DNA of 64,000 bases from Alkalihalobacterium alkalinitrilicum (GTDB lineage Bacteria > Bacillota > Bacilli > Bacillales > Bacillaceae_F), in NCBI RefSeq assembly GCF_002019605.1, contig NZ_KV917368.1, positions 1,090,997-1,154,996 on the forward strand, read 5' to 3'. A program made the translations under genes and the position numbers. Below the pieces are notes generated by a model that worked only from the letters and a program-made list of their open reading frames with translations, searched no databases and was not told the origin of the DNA. The stretch's first letter is position 1. Each line of letters starts with the position of its first letter. This document shows, piece by piece, positions 1 to 8,914 of the stretch.

Positions 1-2
1 TT

Positions 3-377
3 CGTTCGTTTGGTTCAGAATCAGGCACTGTACCTTATACCGTATTTATGGCTAAGAAAAGCTTTATTAACAAAAATGAAGAGACAATTGAACAATTTAC
101 AAGGGCACTTTACCGTGGCCAGCAGTGGGTACAAAATCAACCGATTGAAGAGGTAGCAGAAGCTATTATGCCGTATTTTGATGATACGACGCTTGACATT
201 ATTGAGCAAGTAATTGACCGTTATAAGTCGCAAGGCTCTTATGCACCCACACCTCTTCTTAGTGAAGAAGCCTGGAATAACTTACAAGATATTATGGATA
301 ATGCTGGAGAATTACCACAACGTGTCAACTATGGCGAGTTAGTCAACACAACGATTGCTAATCGAGTATTACAATAG
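3..377 (+). CDS. NitT/TauT-type ABC transporter substrate-binding protein, C-terminal part (cut by left edge)
   Basis: The reading frame is open from the first bases, so the true start lies outside the window; the internal ATG at 48 is not the start. The visible residues (FGSESGTVPYTVFMAKKSF, then a helical C-terminus) resemble the last third of NMT1/SsuA-type periplasmic-binding proteins that feed nitrate/sulfonate/thiamine-precursor importers. The gene ends in a good terminator but is followed at once by the matching ATPase and permease. The ligand cannot be told from this fragment. The family call rests mainly on the neighbours and the conserved ending. Confidence 0.7.
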   Translation, partial: RSFGSESGTVPYTVFMAKKSFINKNEETIEQFTRALYRGQQWVQNQPIEEVAEAIMPYFDDTTLDIIEQVIDRYKSQGSYAPTPLLSEEAWNNLQDIMDNAGELPQRVNYGELVNTTIANRVLQ

Positions 378-384
378 ACATGCC

Positions 385-423
385 AACTCCGTATTACGGT
401 TAGAAGCTGTAATACGGAGTTTT
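385..423 (+). terminator. Hairpin terminator/attenuator between binding protein and ATPase genes
   Basis: A 13-bp perfect stem (AACTCCGTATTAC / GTAATACGGAGTT) with an 11-nt loop and a short T run. It lies inside the apparent importer operon, so it may lower ATPase and permease expression relative to the binding protein, a common arrangement in ABC importers. Confidence 0.75.
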
Positions 424-459
424 ATGCAAGATGAATAAAGAGGTGGAGGTGGATATTAT

Positions 460-1227
460 ATGTCTTATGTCACGTTAAAACATATCGACCTTACGTATTT
501 ATCAAAAGAGAGTGCTACAACAGCTTTGGAAAACATAAACCTCTCAATTGAAAAAGGAGAGTTTGTTTCTATTATAGGACCAAGTGGTTGTGGTAAAACT
601 ACTTTGTTATCCATTATTGCAGGACTTTTAAAACCAACAGCTGGTGATGTTTCAGTTGAAGGGTTATCTGTCACTGATCATCAAGCAAACATTGGATATA
701 TGCTCCAGCAAGATTATTTATTTCCATGGCTATCGATTGAGGAAAACATTACGATCGGTCTAAAGGTTATGGGTAAACTCTCGAATCAAACAAAAGCTTA
801 TGCTCTGTCACTGTTGGAGCAAATGGGCTTAGAAGACAAACGTAAGGAATATCCGAGTCAGCTTTCAGGTGGTATGAGGCAGAGAGTCGCACTTGTTCGT
901 ATGCTCGCTACCAAACCTAAAGTTATGCTATTAGACGAGCCATTTTCAGCACTAGATTATCAAACGAAATTGCGATTAGAAGATCTAGTTTTTGAAACGT
1001 TAAAAGAGCAAGAAAAAACAGCGGTCCTTGTTACCCATGATATCGGAGAAGCGATTTCAATGAGTGACCGTATCGTACTTTTGTCTGCAAAGCCAGGGAA
1101 AATCCATAAAATTTTTGAGGTACCAGAAGAACTTCGTCAATTACTGCCTTTTCATGTAAGAAATGAGAGTCTATATAATGAACTCTTTCAAGAGGTATGG
1201 AAGGAGTTGGAAACCCTTGAAACCTAA
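460..1227 (+). CDS. NitT/TauT-type ABC transporter ATP-binding protein
   Basis: A 255-residue single-domain ABC ATPase. Walker A is GPSGCGKTT (about residue 40), the signature is LSGGMRQR, Walker B is VMLLDEP, and the H-loop is LVTHD. This is the size and layout of SsuB/TauB/YtlC-type ATPases that power import at the inner face of the membrane. ATG at 460 follows a strong AGGTGGAGGTGG ribosome site. The gene is followed by an overlapping permease gene and preceded by the binding-protein end, so the three form one importer. Substrate class (sulfonate, nitrate, pyrimidine precursor) is not decided by sequence. Confidence 0.9.
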   Translation: MSYVTLKHIDLTYLSKESATTALENINLSIEKGEFVSIIGPSGCGKTTLLSIIAGLLKPTAGDVSVEGLSVTDHQANIGYMLQQDYLFPWLSIEENITIGLKVMGKLSNQTKAYALSLLEQMGLEDKRKEYPSQLSGGMRQRVALVRMLATKPKVMLLDEPFSALDYQTKLRLEDLVFETLKEQEKTAVLVTHDIGEAISMSDRIVLLSAKPGKIHKIFEVPEELRQLLPFHVRNESLYNELFQEVWKELETLET

Positions 1228-2017
1228 TGTAAGCAAGTTACACGACCAATATATACAACGGAAAAAGAAGGAACGTTTATACGTTTTTTTGTGTCAATTA
1301 TCGATTGTTGTCGCATTTTTTACTGTGTGGGAATTGGCTTCAAGACTTCGCTGGATCGATCCATTACTTTTTAGTATGCCGTCTAGAATATGGAACTTGT
1401 TGATAGCGAGGATCTCGGATGGAAGCTTGTTTCTCCATACATCTGTTACCTTATTTGAGACGATATTAGGATTTTTATTAGGAACTCTTTTTGGAACGCT
1501 TCTTGCAGCCATTTTGTGGTGGTCTCCTTTTGTTTCACGAGTAGTTGACCCATTTTTGGTTGTATTAAATTCAATGCCAAAAATTGCACTCGGTCCGATA
1601 TTAATCGTTGGTCTTGGTCCTGGCTTTGCCTCAATCATAGCCATGGGGGTACTTATTTCACTCATTATCACAACAATCGTTGTCTATACAGCATTTAAAG
1701 AAGTCGACCAAAATTACGTAAAAGTCATGCAAACATTCGGTGCAAATAAAAGGCAGATATTTCGAACCGCCATCTTACCCGCTTCATTTCCGACGATCAT
1801 TTCAACATTAAAAGTTAATGTTGGTCTAGCATGGGTAGGGGTGATGGTCGGAGAGTTTTTAGTATCAAAACAAGGATTAGGATACTTGATTATATATGGG
1901 TTCCAAGTGTTTAACTTCACACTCGTTTTAATGAGTCTGTTCGTGATTGCTATATTAGCGACGGTCATGTATCAACTTGTTGAATTAATTGAAAGAAAAC
2001 TAATTAAACATCATTAA
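1217..2017 (+). CDS. NitT/TauT-type ABC transporter permease
   Basis: An integral membrane protein of about 266 residues with roughly six hydrophobic segments and the permease EAA-type loop ([19 protein letters not shown]). It resembles SsuC/TauC/YtlD permeases. I chose the TTG at 1217 because AAGGAG at 1201-1206 stands at the right distance, giving [11 protein letters not shown]. The frame is open back to an ATG at 1163, but that start lacks a convincing ribosome site and would overlap the ATPase gene by 65 nt. The 11-nt overlap with the ATPase gene suggests translational coupling. Confidence 0.88.
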   Translation: MKPNVSKLHDQYIQRKKKERLYVFLCQLSIVVAFFTVWELASRLRWIDPLLFSMPSRIWNLLIARISDGSLFLHTSVTLFETILGFLLGTLFGTLLAAILWWSPFVSRVVDPFLVVLNSMPKIALGPILIVGLGPGFASIIAMGVLISLIITTIVVYTAFKEVDQNYVKVMQTFGANKRQIFRTAILPASFPTIISTLKVNVGLAWVGVMVGEFLVSKQGLGYLIIYGFQVFNFTLVLMSLFVIAILATVMYQLVELIERKLIKHH

Positions 2018-2140
2018 AAATCAGGTTAGATGAAGAATATCAAATTCTATTAAATGAGATTGTCCATCAGAAAAACTCGTTTTGGAGGCATCGACATCAC
2101 TGTCAATGCTTTCTTTTCGTTAGGGAACTTCTGAAAATTA

Positions 2141-2149
2141 TGGTATATT
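2141..2149 (+). promoter_or_regulatory. Possible extended -10 sigma-A promoter for the NrdH-like gene
   Basis: TGGTATATT fits the extended -10 form (TGnTATAAT, one mismatch) and lies about 40 nt before the start of the small redoxin gene. No good -35 hexamer is present. Weak, sequence-only call. Confidence 0.3.
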
Positions 2150-2190
2150 AATTTTTAAGTTGAAAAGTCATTTTAAGGAGGGGAAATTAT

Positions 2191-2430
2191 ATGAGTAAAC
2201 CAGTTATTGTCTATTCAACAGATGGGTGTGTGGAATGCACTTTTGTGAAACAAATGTTAGAGGATGAAGGGGTTCCATTTGAGGTAAGAGACGTGATGAC
2301 GCGTAGGGAGTACCAAATCGAAGTCGAAAAGTTTGGCTTTTTAGGGGTACCAGTTACAGTTGTTGGTGATAAAGCTGTCAAAGGATTTACGCCTGAACTT
2401 AAAGAGTTAATTGAGAGTGCAAAAAAATAA
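2191..2430 (+). CDS. Glutaredoxin/NrdH-like thioredoxin-fold protein
   Basis: A 79-residue cytoplasmic thioredoxin-fold protein with a CxxC redox site (GCVEC, residues 12-16), the cis-proline segment GVPVTVV, and a C-terminal helix. This matches the glutaredoxin-like NrdH family, which reduces disulfides using thioredoxin reductase or low-molecular-weight thiols. TTAAGGAGGGG precedes the ATG closely. The gene stands alone between terminators, with no ribonucleotide reductase nearby, so its partner is unknown. Confidence 0.85.
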   Translation: MSKPVIVYSTDGCVECTFVKQMLEDEGVPFEVRDVMTRREYQIEVEKFGFLGVPVTVVGDKAVKGFTPELKELIESAKK

Positions 2431-2435
2431 AAAGC

Positions 2436-2482
2436 AAGATGACTTTAGTAGTCGCACGTTGACGATAGAGTCATCTTTTTTT
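2436..2482 (+). terminator. Rho-independent terminator after NrdH-like gene
   Basis: A 9-bp stem AAGATGACT / AGTCATCTT with a T run, starting 6 nt after the stop codon. Confidence 0.8.
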
Positions 2483-2527
2483 ATAACAACAAAAAATAAT
2501 GAGTTCTAGGTTTTTTATCCTTTTTCG

Positions 2528-2556
2528 TTGAATATGCTAAACATAAATGCTATACA
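2528..2556 (+). promoter_or_regulatory. Sigma-A promoter of the kynUBA operon
   Basis: TTGAAT (2528-2533) and TATACA (2551-2556) are separated by exactly 17 nt, giving a predicted start near 2563 and a 5' leader of about 40 nt before kynU. No obvious operator palindrome was seen in the leader. Confidence 0.65.
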
Positions 2557-2601
2557 ACACCGATTTATAAAAGAAAACTTTCGGAAATTTAGGGGGCAAA
2601 C

Positions 2602-3888
2602 ATGACTGATCCTAATACAACATATACCCGTGAATATGCTCGCGAATTAGATCAAAAAGATCCATTAGCATCCTATCGAAGTGAATTTTATTTAATTGAA
2701 CAGATGATCTATCTTGATGGTAACTCACTCGGACTTTTATCAAAACGAGCGGAGAAAACGTTACTAGAATTGCTTCATTCTTGGAAAACACTAGGCATTG
2801 AAGGTTGGACAGAAGGTGACTATCCATGGTTTTATTTATCTGAAAGCTTGGGAGAAAAGATGGCCCCACTTTTAGGAGCTGATCGTGAGGAAGTTCTTAT
2901 AACGGGATCGACGACGTCAAATCTTCATCAATTAGTAGCCACATTTTTTAAACCAGATGAAAAGAAAAATAAAATTTTAGCCGATGAACTTGCATTTCCG
3001 ACGGATATTTATGCCCTGCAAAGTCAATTAAAACTACAAGGATTAGACCCACAAGAGCATCTATTTAAAGTAATAAGTGCTGACGGTCATACGATAGACG
3101 AAGAAGTGATTATTGATGCGATGACCGAAGACATTGCGCTTATCGTTTTACCGAGTATTTTATATAGAAGCGGCCAAATACTAGATATGGAAAGGCTGAC
3201 GAAAGAAGCACACAATCGCGATATTTTAATTGGGTTTGATTTATGTCATTCCATCGGTGCAATTCCTCACGAATTAAGTAAATGGGGTGTTGATTTTGCT
3301 TTTTGGTGCAATTATAAACATTTAAACGGGGGTCCAGGAGCGGTCGGTGGCTTGTATGTCAATCAACGTCACTTTGGTCAACAACCTGGGCTTGCGGGGT
3401 GGTTTAGTTCTAAGAAAGAAAAACAGTTCGATATGGCACATGAGCTAACACCAGCACTTCATGCGGGAGCATTTCAAATGGGGACACCTCATGTGTTAAG
3501 TATCGCTCCTTTAATCGGATCATTATCGATGTTTCATGAGGTTGGCATAGAAAAAATACGAACAAAATCATTACGCTTAACAAGCTATATGCTCGAACTC
3601 ATCGAACAAAAACTTAAGGAATACGAGTTTAAGATTAGAAATCCAAAAGAGGAAAAAAATCGCGGTGGGCATATCTTTTTGGAACATCCCGAAGCGGCAA
3701 GAATTTGTAAAGCATTAAAGGCTAATCAAATCATACCTGATTTTCGCTCACCCAATGGGATTCGTCTAGCGCCTGTAGCGTTATACAATACATTTGAAGA
3801 AGTGTGGTTGACGATTGACAAGCTAAAACAAATAATGGATGAGGAGCAATACAAAAAATTTGAAAATAAACGTGGAGTTGTCGCTTAA
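2602..3888 (+). CDS. kynU: Kynureninase
   Basis: A 428-residue PLP-dependent fold-type I hydrolase that cleaves L-kynurenine to anthranilate and alanine (3-hydroxykynurenine likewise). Seen in the sequence: the PLP lysine context [13 protein letters not shown], the FDLCHSIGA segment, and the N-terminal YLDGNSLG motif typical of kynureninases. Length is normal for the family. The ATG follows AGGGGGC. It is the first gene of a kynU-kynB-kynA operon, so the cluster converts tryptophan to anthranilate, for degradation or recycling. Confidence 0.95.
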   Translation: MTDPNTTYTREYARELDQKDPLASYRSEFYLIEQMIYLDGNSLGLLSKRAEKTLLELLHSWKTLGIEGWTEGDYPWFYLSESLGEKMAPLLGADREEVLITGSTTSNLHQLVATFFKPDEKKNKILADELAFPTDIYALQSQLKLQGLDPQEHLFKVISADGHTIDEEVIIDAMTEDIALIVLPSILYRSGQILDMERLTKEAHNRDILIGFDLCHSIGAIPHELSKWGVDFAFWCNYKHLNGGPGAVGGLYVNQRHFGQQPGLAGWFSSKKEKQFDMAHELTPALHAGAFQMGTPHVLSIAPLIGSLSMFHEVGIEKIRTKSLRLTSYMLELIEQKLKEYEFKIRNPKEEKNRGGHIFLEHPEAARICKALKANQIIPDFRSPNGIRLAPVALYNTFEEVWLTIDKLKQIMDEEQYKKFENKRGVVA

Positions 3889-3890
3889 CG

Positions 3891-4544
3891 ATGAAAAATA
3901 AAACAGATTTAGAAAAAAAGTGGATTGATATTTCACAACCATTAACAGGAACGATCGCGCATTGGCCTGAAGATACACCATATTCTTATAAAGTAAGTTA
4001 CACAAAAGAACAAACAGGCTCTGTAAATATTGGACAAATAACAACAAGTGTCCATATAGGCACCCATATTGATGCTCCATTTCACTTTAAGAATGACGGC
4101 GAAAAAGTGTTGGACCTGGACATAAACGTATATATCGGCCGATGTCGACTGATTGATGTGTCGGGTCATATGAAAATAACCGAGGACGTTTTAAAGCAAT
4201 ATGATTTAGACGGCGTGACTCGACTTTTACTAAAAACGTCGATCCCGAATAATCCAAGTTCGTTTCCAGAAGAAATTCCTTTTTTGACTAGTGACAGTGC
4301 CGCCTTTTTAAAAGAAAAAGGGATTATCCTAATTGGTGTCGATGTTCCTTCTGTCGACCCTTTAGATAGTAAAGACCTTGAAGGACATCACGCATTACAC
4401 GAAAATGGTATACACATTCTAGAAAATGTTATGCTTGACCATATCGAACCAGGAGATTATGAATTAATTGCCTTACCACTTCCACTAAAAGAAGCAGATG
4501 GGAGCCCCGTTCGAGCAGTAGTTAGACCGATTGAGCTAAAGTAA
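3891..4544 (+). CDS. kynB: Kynurenine formamidase (arylformamidase)
   Basis: A 217-residue cyclase-family metal hydrolase that removes formate from N-formylkynurenine. The metal-binding signature HxGTHxDxPxHF is present (HIGTHIDAPFHF), as is the second metal region GHHALHENGIHILENV. It starts 3 nt after the kynU stop and depends on a TGGAG inside the end of kynU, which points to tight coupling. Length and context are as expected for the bacterial KynB family. Confidence 0.95.
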   Translation: MKNKTDLEKKWIDISQPLTGTIAHWPEDTPYSYKVSYTKEQTGSVNIGQITTSVHIGTHIDAPFHFKNDGEKVLDLDINVYIGRCRLIDVSGHMKITEDVLKQYDLDGVTRLLLKTSIPNNPSSFPEEIPFLTSDSAAFLKEKGIILIGVDVPSVDPLDSKDLEGHHALHENGIHILENVMLDHIEPGDYELIALPLPLKEADGSPVRAVVRPIELK

Positions 4545-4579
4545 ATGTAAATTAAACGGTGTTATGGAGGGGTGCGATA

Positions 4580-5434
4580 ATGAAAAAAGATAATCAAAAC
4601 CACTACTCAACAACGGATACCGAAAAGAACATTCACACTGATTTTACCAACAATATGACGTACGGTGAATATTTACAACTTGATCAAATTTTATCTAGTC
4701 AAAAAAGGTTATCTGATCATCATGATGAGATGCTTTTTATTATCATCCATCAAGTTAGTGAATTATGGATGAAGCTCATTCTACATGAACTGAATGCCGC
4801 GATTGAATCGATTGAGAAGGACGATTTATCGACATCCTTCAAACAATTAGCGAGGGTTTCAAAAATTCAAACGCAAATTATACATGCTTGGGATGTCCTA
4901 TCAACACTGACACCGTCTGAATATATGGAATTTCGTGATTCTTTAGGCCAAGCTTCAGGCTTCCAATCGTTCCAATATAGAATGATCGAATTTGCGCTCG
5001 GGTATAAAACAGATCATGTCTTGAAGATTTATAAAAAAGAACCTGCACTTTATATTGAATTAGAAAAAGCATATAAGGCACCTGGACTTTATGATGTCGC
5101 TATTAAGCAACTAAAAAAAGCTGGATTTCCAATTCCTAATAAAATCCTCAACAGAGACTATTCTACACCCTATAAAGAAAATCAGACGGTGCGAGAAGCT
5201 TGGTTAGCGGTTTATCGAGATGTTGATCGATATTGGGATCTCTATGAGCTGGCTGAAAAGCTTGTCGATATTGAAGATTGGCTTCAGCAATGGCGGTTTC
5301 GTCATATGAAAACAGTAGAACGGATCATTGGATTTAAACAAGGAACAGGCGGATCATCCGGCGTTCATTATTTGAAAAAAGTATTAGACCAGCGTTTCTT
5401 TCCAGAATTGTGGGATTTGCGGACAGAATTATAA
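4580..5434 (+). CDS. kynA: Tryptophan 2,3-dioxygenase
   Basis: A 284-residue heme dioxygenase that opens the indole ring of L-tryptophan to N-formylkynurenine, the first pathway step although encoded last. Family hallmarks seen: [27 protein letters not shown] with the distal histidine, [15 protein letters not shown], and the substrate loop [11 protein letters not shown] near the C-terminus. I place the start at ATG 4580 after TGGAGGGG; an in-frame GTG at 4559 would put the ribosome site inside the coding region. A strong terminator follows. Confidence 0.95.
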   Translation: MKKDNQNHYSTTDTEKNIHTDFTNNMTYGEYLQLDQILSSQKRLSDHHDEMLFIIIHQVSELWMKLILHELNAAIESIEKDDLSTSFKQLARVSKIQTQIIHAWDVLSTLTPSEYMEFRDSLGQASGFQSFQYRMIEFALGYKTDHVLKIYKKEPALYIELEKAYKAPGLYDVAIKQLKKAGFPIPNKILNRDYSTPYKENQTVREAWLAVYRDVDRYWDLYELAEKLVDIEDWLQQWRFRHMKTVERIIGFKQGTGGSSGVHYLKKVLDQRFFPELWDLRTEL

Positions 5435-5450
5435 ATCGTTGATTTTGCAG

Positions 5451-5486
5451 AAGAACCACCCAAGAGATACTAGTGGGTGGTTCTTT
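5451..5486 (+). terminator. Terminator of the kyn operon
   Basis: An 11-bp perfect stem AAGAACCACCC / GGGTGGTTCTT. It may also serve the convergent HAD gene on the other strand. Confidence 0.8.
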
Positions 5487-5510
5487 GTAGTTTATTAGGA
5501 CTTGCTAAAC

Positions 5511-6311
5511 TTACTCGATTTTTAATAATTGTCGGACCGCATATGCAAATCCATCTTCATCATTTGATTTCGTAATCATATCAGCTTCCTGTTGAATAAA
5601 GGAAGGAGCATTTCCCATTGCGACAGATGTCGTTGCTACTTTAAACTGGGCAATGTCATTACCTCCGTCTCCAAATGCATAAATTTCATCAAATTGAATA
5701 TTTGTCATCGTTTGATAACGTAGTAGAGCCTTTCCTTTCGTCGCTTCAATTGATGTAAACTCGACATTGTTTGGAAACGATGAAGCCATAGATACTTCTA
5801 ATTTTCCCGCAACTTCTTGCTTGGCTTGATCTATTTTATCGAGTTGATCTTCGCGAGTCACAGCCATAACTTTATAGATTTTGAGATTCTCTTTTTCAAG
5901 AACTTCATTATAATCATAAGAATCGAAAATGCGTTCAATTTCTTCAACACTTTTCCCTGCAAGCATTGGATATCTACAGGGGAAACCACCTTGATTGGTA
6001 TAGACCATAACCCAAAGACCCAATTTCTTTAAAACCTGAAACAACTCTTTATAAGTAGAAACAGGTAACGAAGCTTCAAATAGGATTTCTCTTGACTTTG
6101 AGTATAAAACCGTCCCATTAATACTAAAAACAGGTGCTTCTATTTTTCTCACTGAATCATATTTAATAACATCTTCAAAAGCTCGACCCGTGTTAAAAAT
6201 AATGCTGTGTCCTCGTTCTTCTAAGTATCTGAGAACTTTTAAATTTTCATCCGATATTTCATGTTTTGAGTTTAATAACGTCCCATCTAAATCAATTGAA
6301 AAACATTTCAT
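5511..6311 (-). CDS. Cof-type HAD-IIB family phosphatase
   Basis: A 266-residue HAD hydrolase with motif I SIDLDGTLLNS at the N-terminus, motif II FNTGR, and the late motif FGDGGNDIAQF. The C2-type cap places it in the Cof/YidA-like group, which dephosphorylates small sugar or cofactor phosphates in the cytoplasm. The start MKCFSIDLDG (codon at 6311-6309) is preceded by AAAGGA at proper spacing; a longer frame from 6341 lacks support. It stands alone and convergent to the kyn operon. The exact substrate is unknown. Confidence 0.85.
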   Translation of the reverse strand: MKCFSIDLDGTLLNSKHEISDENLKVLRYLEERGHSIIFNTGRAFEDVIKYDSVRKIEAPVFSINGTVLYSKSREILFEASLPVSTYKELFQVLKKLGLWVMVYTNQGGFPCRYPMLAGKSVEEIERIFDSYDYNEVLEKENLKIYKVMAVTREDQLDKIDQAKQEVAGKLEVSMASSFPNNVEFTSIEATKGKALLRYQTMTNIQFDEIYAFGDGGNDIAQFKVATTSVAMGNAPSFIQQEADMITKSNDEDGFAYAVRQLLKIE

Positions 6312-6447
6312 AGTTGATTTTGTCCTTTCTATTAGTTCCATATCTATTAATTACTTATCCAACTATATCAAATTTTACAGATAGAAAAAAACGATTTTAA
6401 TTGGAAGTTGAATGGCGTGATTAAATGCTCAACGATTTTTTATCTTG

Positions 6448-6456
6448 TGATATGAT
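6448..6456 (+). promoter_or_regulatory. Possible extended -10 promoter of the hpd cluster
   Basis: TGATATGAT (TGn plus TATGAT) lies just before the structured leader and would start transcription near 6463, some 300 nt upstream of hpd. The -35 region is poor. Confidence 0.4.
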
Positions 6457-6469
6457 TTTGTAAAGAGGT

Positions 6470-6646
6470 TACAGTACTACGGAGTAGTGGTATCTGTCAG
6501 GTGTCTAGGATCTTCTACAAAGCTGAGAAGGTACAAGGCATCGGTTAAAAAATGTTTTGACATGAATATACAAAAATTTTAGGGGCGTGTGGAGAAAGCC
6601 GTGCTTAAGGGGTTTAAACCATTTAAGGAAGTGAAACCTTTAACCG
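6470..6646 (+). promoter_or_regulatory. Structured, unassigned 5' leader of the hpd cluster
   Basis: Several complementary segments occur in order. First, a small TACT-ACGG-AGTA hairpin near 6477-6488. Second, a two-part stem GGTGTCT...AGGCATC enclosing ATCTTCT...AGAAGGT with a symmetric AGG/ACA internal loop (about 6500-6543). Third, a long-range exact pairing CGGTTAAA (6542-6549) with TTTAACCG (6639-6646); its first bases overlap the end of the second stem, so the two could be alternative structures. I do not recognise a known riboswitch class. It may be a regulatory RNA for aromatic amino acid catabolism, but this is inferred from pairing only. Confidence 0.35.
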
Positions 6647-6667
6647 TGTAAAGAATTTGTGCGTTAA

Positions 6668-6681
6668 TGTAAGCGTTTGCA
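6668..6681 (+). promoter_or_regulatory. cre-like site (CcpA operator) ahead of hpd
   Basis: TGTAAGCGTTTGCA matches the cre consensus TGWAANCGNTNWCA at 13 of 14 positions. It sits 82 nt before the hpd start, downstream of the proposed promoter, where bound CcpA could block elongation and give catabolite repression. Confidence 0.6.
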
Positions 6682-6762
6682 AAATAAAAAATATCATATT
6701 ATCATTCAATTAAATTGGTCTTTATTTGCAATTTTCAGATTAAAAGACAGGAGGCCTGGACT

Positions 6763-7881
6763 ATGGCTAAGAACGCTTTTGAAGTAAACCGAAATGAAAA
6801 AGAAGTTTTCCCAGTCGAAAGTATAAACCATCTCGAGTTATATGTGGGGAATGCAAAACAAGCTGCATATTACTTTTGTTATGCGTTTGGTTTTCGAATA
6901 AAGTCCTATCGTGGATTAGAAACGGGCTGTCGAGATCGGGTATCTTATGTACTTCAACAAGGGACGATTAACTTAGTCGTTACGGGGGCATTAACCGATC
7001 AAACCGAGGTTTCTACGTTTGTGAAGTTGCATGGGGATGGTGCGAAGGATATTGCTTTAAAAGTGTCTGATGTCGAAACGGCTTATCAAGGAGCCATAGA
7101 GCGTGGTGGAATTGCAATTCGACCTCCTTGGACGGAAAATGATGAAAATGGATCAGTGAAAAAAGCGATGATTGGGGCTTATGGAGATACCGTCCATACA
7201 TTAATCGAAATACAAGATTACAAAGGTAGCTTCTTACCAGGCTTTCAACCGTATGAAGATAAAATGAGTTCCTCTACTACTGGACTTGTCGGAATTGACC
7301 ATGTTGTCGGAAATGTCGAAAGGATGGAAGAGTGGACGACGTATTACGAAAAGGTTTTTGGATTTAAAGTTCTAAAACATTTTGATGATGAAGATATTTC
7401 AACCGATTATTCAGCGCTTATGTCAAAGGTAATGACAAATGGTACAGGAAGGATTAAGTTTCCTATCAATGAACCTGCGGAAGGGAAACGGAAATCACAA
7501 ATTCAAGAATACTTAGATTTCTATAATGGTCCAGGTGTTCAGCATTTAGCTTTATTAACAAATGACATCATTGCAACAGTTAAAACGCTTCGCGAAAACG
7601 GAGTTGAATTCCTTGGAACTCCTGCCGCTTATTACGAAGATCTCAGTGCAAGAGTTGGAAACATTGATGAAGATTTAAAGAAACTTCAAGAGCTGAGTAT
7701 TTTAGTTGATCGAGACGATGAAGGGTATCTTCTTCAAATATTTACGAAACCCATTGTCGATAGACCTACGCTATTTATTGAAATCATTCAACGAAAAGGA
7801 GCGAGAGGGTTCGGTGAAGGAAACTTTAAAGCCCTATTTGAATCAATAGAACGTGAGCAAGAACGACGAGGTAATATTTAA
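6763..7881 (+). CDS. hpd: 4-hydroxyphenylpyruvate dioxygenase
   Basis: A 372-residue Fe(II) enzyme with two VOC domains that converts 4-hydroxyphenylpyruvate to homogentisate. The iron ligands are visible in GIDHVVGNVE, GVQHLALLTNDI and FIEIIQRKGARGFGEGNFKALFE, the last being the typical C-terminal helix. ATG at 6763 follows a perfect AGGAGG; a TTG 48 nt upstream in the same frame has no site. It is the first gene of the tyrosine cluster. The tyrosine aminotransferase that would supply its substrate is not in this window. Confidence 0.95.
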   Translation: MAKNAFEVNRNEKEVFPVESINHLELYVGNAKQAAYYFCYAFGFRIKSYRGLETGCRDRVSYVLQQGTINLVVTGALTDQTEVSTFVKLHGDGAKDIALKVSDVETAYQGAIERGGIAIRPPWTENDENGSVKKAMIGAYGDTVHTLIEIQDYKGSFLPGFQPYEDKMSSSTTGLVGIDHVVGNVERMEEWTTYYEKVFGFKVLKHFDDEDISTDYSALMSKVMTNGTGRIKFPINEPAEGKRKSQIQEYLDFYNGPGVQHLALLTNDIIATVKTLRENGVEFLGTPAAYYEDLSARVGNIDEDLKKLQELSILVDRDDEGYLLQIFTKPIVDRPTLFIEIIQRKGARGFGEGNFKALFESIEREQERRGNI

Positions 7882-7915
7882 ACTCGTTTGAAACAGGCAG
7901 AGGGGGGAGGACAGT

Positions 7916-8896
7916 ATGGTAAAAAAGAATAAAAGATTAGGCAATGAAAATAAACGTTCTAGTACTTTTTATTTCTTTTCAAACATAATCGATTATGCAG
8001 GGTTATTCCCTCCTGCACAACTATCGCTAGAAGAAGCCATCCGAAATTATATAGCTTATCAAAGAGATAATGATGCTTGGATGCTTGGGCATTTTATTAT
8101 TCCTGTTACTAGATTGGATGAACTAACGCCTTATGCATCCCTTTTTTCAGAAAAAAACCCTTTAAACATTTCCGCGATCGGCCAACGAAGTCTAGATGCT
8201 GAAAGCTGTATTGACCTATTGACTTCCGACATGAAAAGAATCGCAGTATTTCTCAAAAAGCATAGGAAAGCTGTTAATGTTAAGGTCTTTGAGATGCCAC
8301 TTCCCCCTGCCGTCCCAAATCGTCGTTTACTTGATGAAATTTCTCAGAAAACGCAAAAGTATAACCTCCAAACGTTTTGTGAAGTTACGGTAGCGTTTAA
8401 TGATAAATGGAAACAACAAATGCTATTAACGCTGAATGAAATAGCTATTCACAATAACAATAACGATTCACGTCTCGGTTTAAAATTGCGAACGGGCGGC
8501 GTGACTGCAGATGCTTTCCCAACCCCTGAGCAGGTGGCGATAGTCCTTCATGGTTGCTGTGAACGAAGCATTCCCCAAAAGTTCACCGCGGGTTTGCATC
8601 ATCCGATTCGAATATACCGTGAAGAAGTGAAAACTAAGATGCACGGCTTTTTAAATGTTTTTACCGCTGGCATGTTAGCAAGAACTAGAGATTTGGATAG
8701 GTCTACGATATCTGAAATCCTTGCAGATGAAGATGCTTCCAACTTTACTTTTACAGACGAAGGAATTGCCTGGAAAAACATGGTTGTTAGTGTCGCTGAA
8801 CTACAACATCTCCGTAGGAATGCGCTTTCTTCTTATGGGAGCTGTAGTTTTGATGAACCGAGAGAAGATCTACGCGTACTGAACATTATTGAATAG
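7916..8896 (+). CDS. Unassigned protein of the homogentisate cluster (TIM-barrel-like)
   Basis: A 326-residue soluble protein with no signal peptide or membrane segment. I do not recognise the family. It alternates strand- and helix-like stretches: DYAGLFPPA near the N-terminus, then FCEVTVAF, LGLKLRTGG, KFTAGLHHP and NVFTAGML. These invariant-looking glycine/lysine/histidine patches suggest a TIM barrel. A conserved-looking tail SYGSCSFDEP ends the protein. It lies between hpd and fahA with tight spacing (34 and 18 nt), so it very probably acts in the same pathway. No maleylacetoacetate isomerase is recognisable in this cluster, which makes a glutathione-independent isomerase one possible role. 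That is inference only. Confidence 0.8.
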   Translation: MVKKNKRLGNENKRSSTFYFFSNIIDYAGLFPPAQLSLEEAIRNYIAYQRDNDAWMLGHFIIPVTRLDELTPYASLFSEKNPLNISAIGQRSLDAESCIDLLTSDMKRIAVFLKKHRKAVNVKVFEMPLPPAVPNRRLLDEISQKTQKYNLQTFCEVTVAFNDKWKQQMLLTLNEIAIHNNNNDSRLGLKLRTGGVTADAFPTPEQVAIVLHGCCERSIPQKFTAGLHHPIRIYREEVKTKMHGFLNVFTAGMLARTRDLDRSTISEILADEDASNFTFTDEGIAWKNMVVSVAELQHLRRNALSSYGSCSFDEPREDLRVLNIIE

Positions 8897-8914
8897 GAAA
8901 GGGGGCTAACTGGT

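Noticed and set aside
1294-1671. 125-codon minus-strand frame inside the ABC permease gene
   Set aside because: Shadow of a gene with clear membrane-protein composition; no ribosome site or family features.
6477-6488. Guanidine-II (mini-ykkC) riboswitch
   Set aside because: One hairpin has an ACGG loop, but the second ACGR hairpin required by the class is missing.
6557-6562. TTGACA as the -35 of an hpd promoter
   Set aside because: No acceptable -10 hexamer at 16-18 nt; the extended -10 at 6448 fits better.
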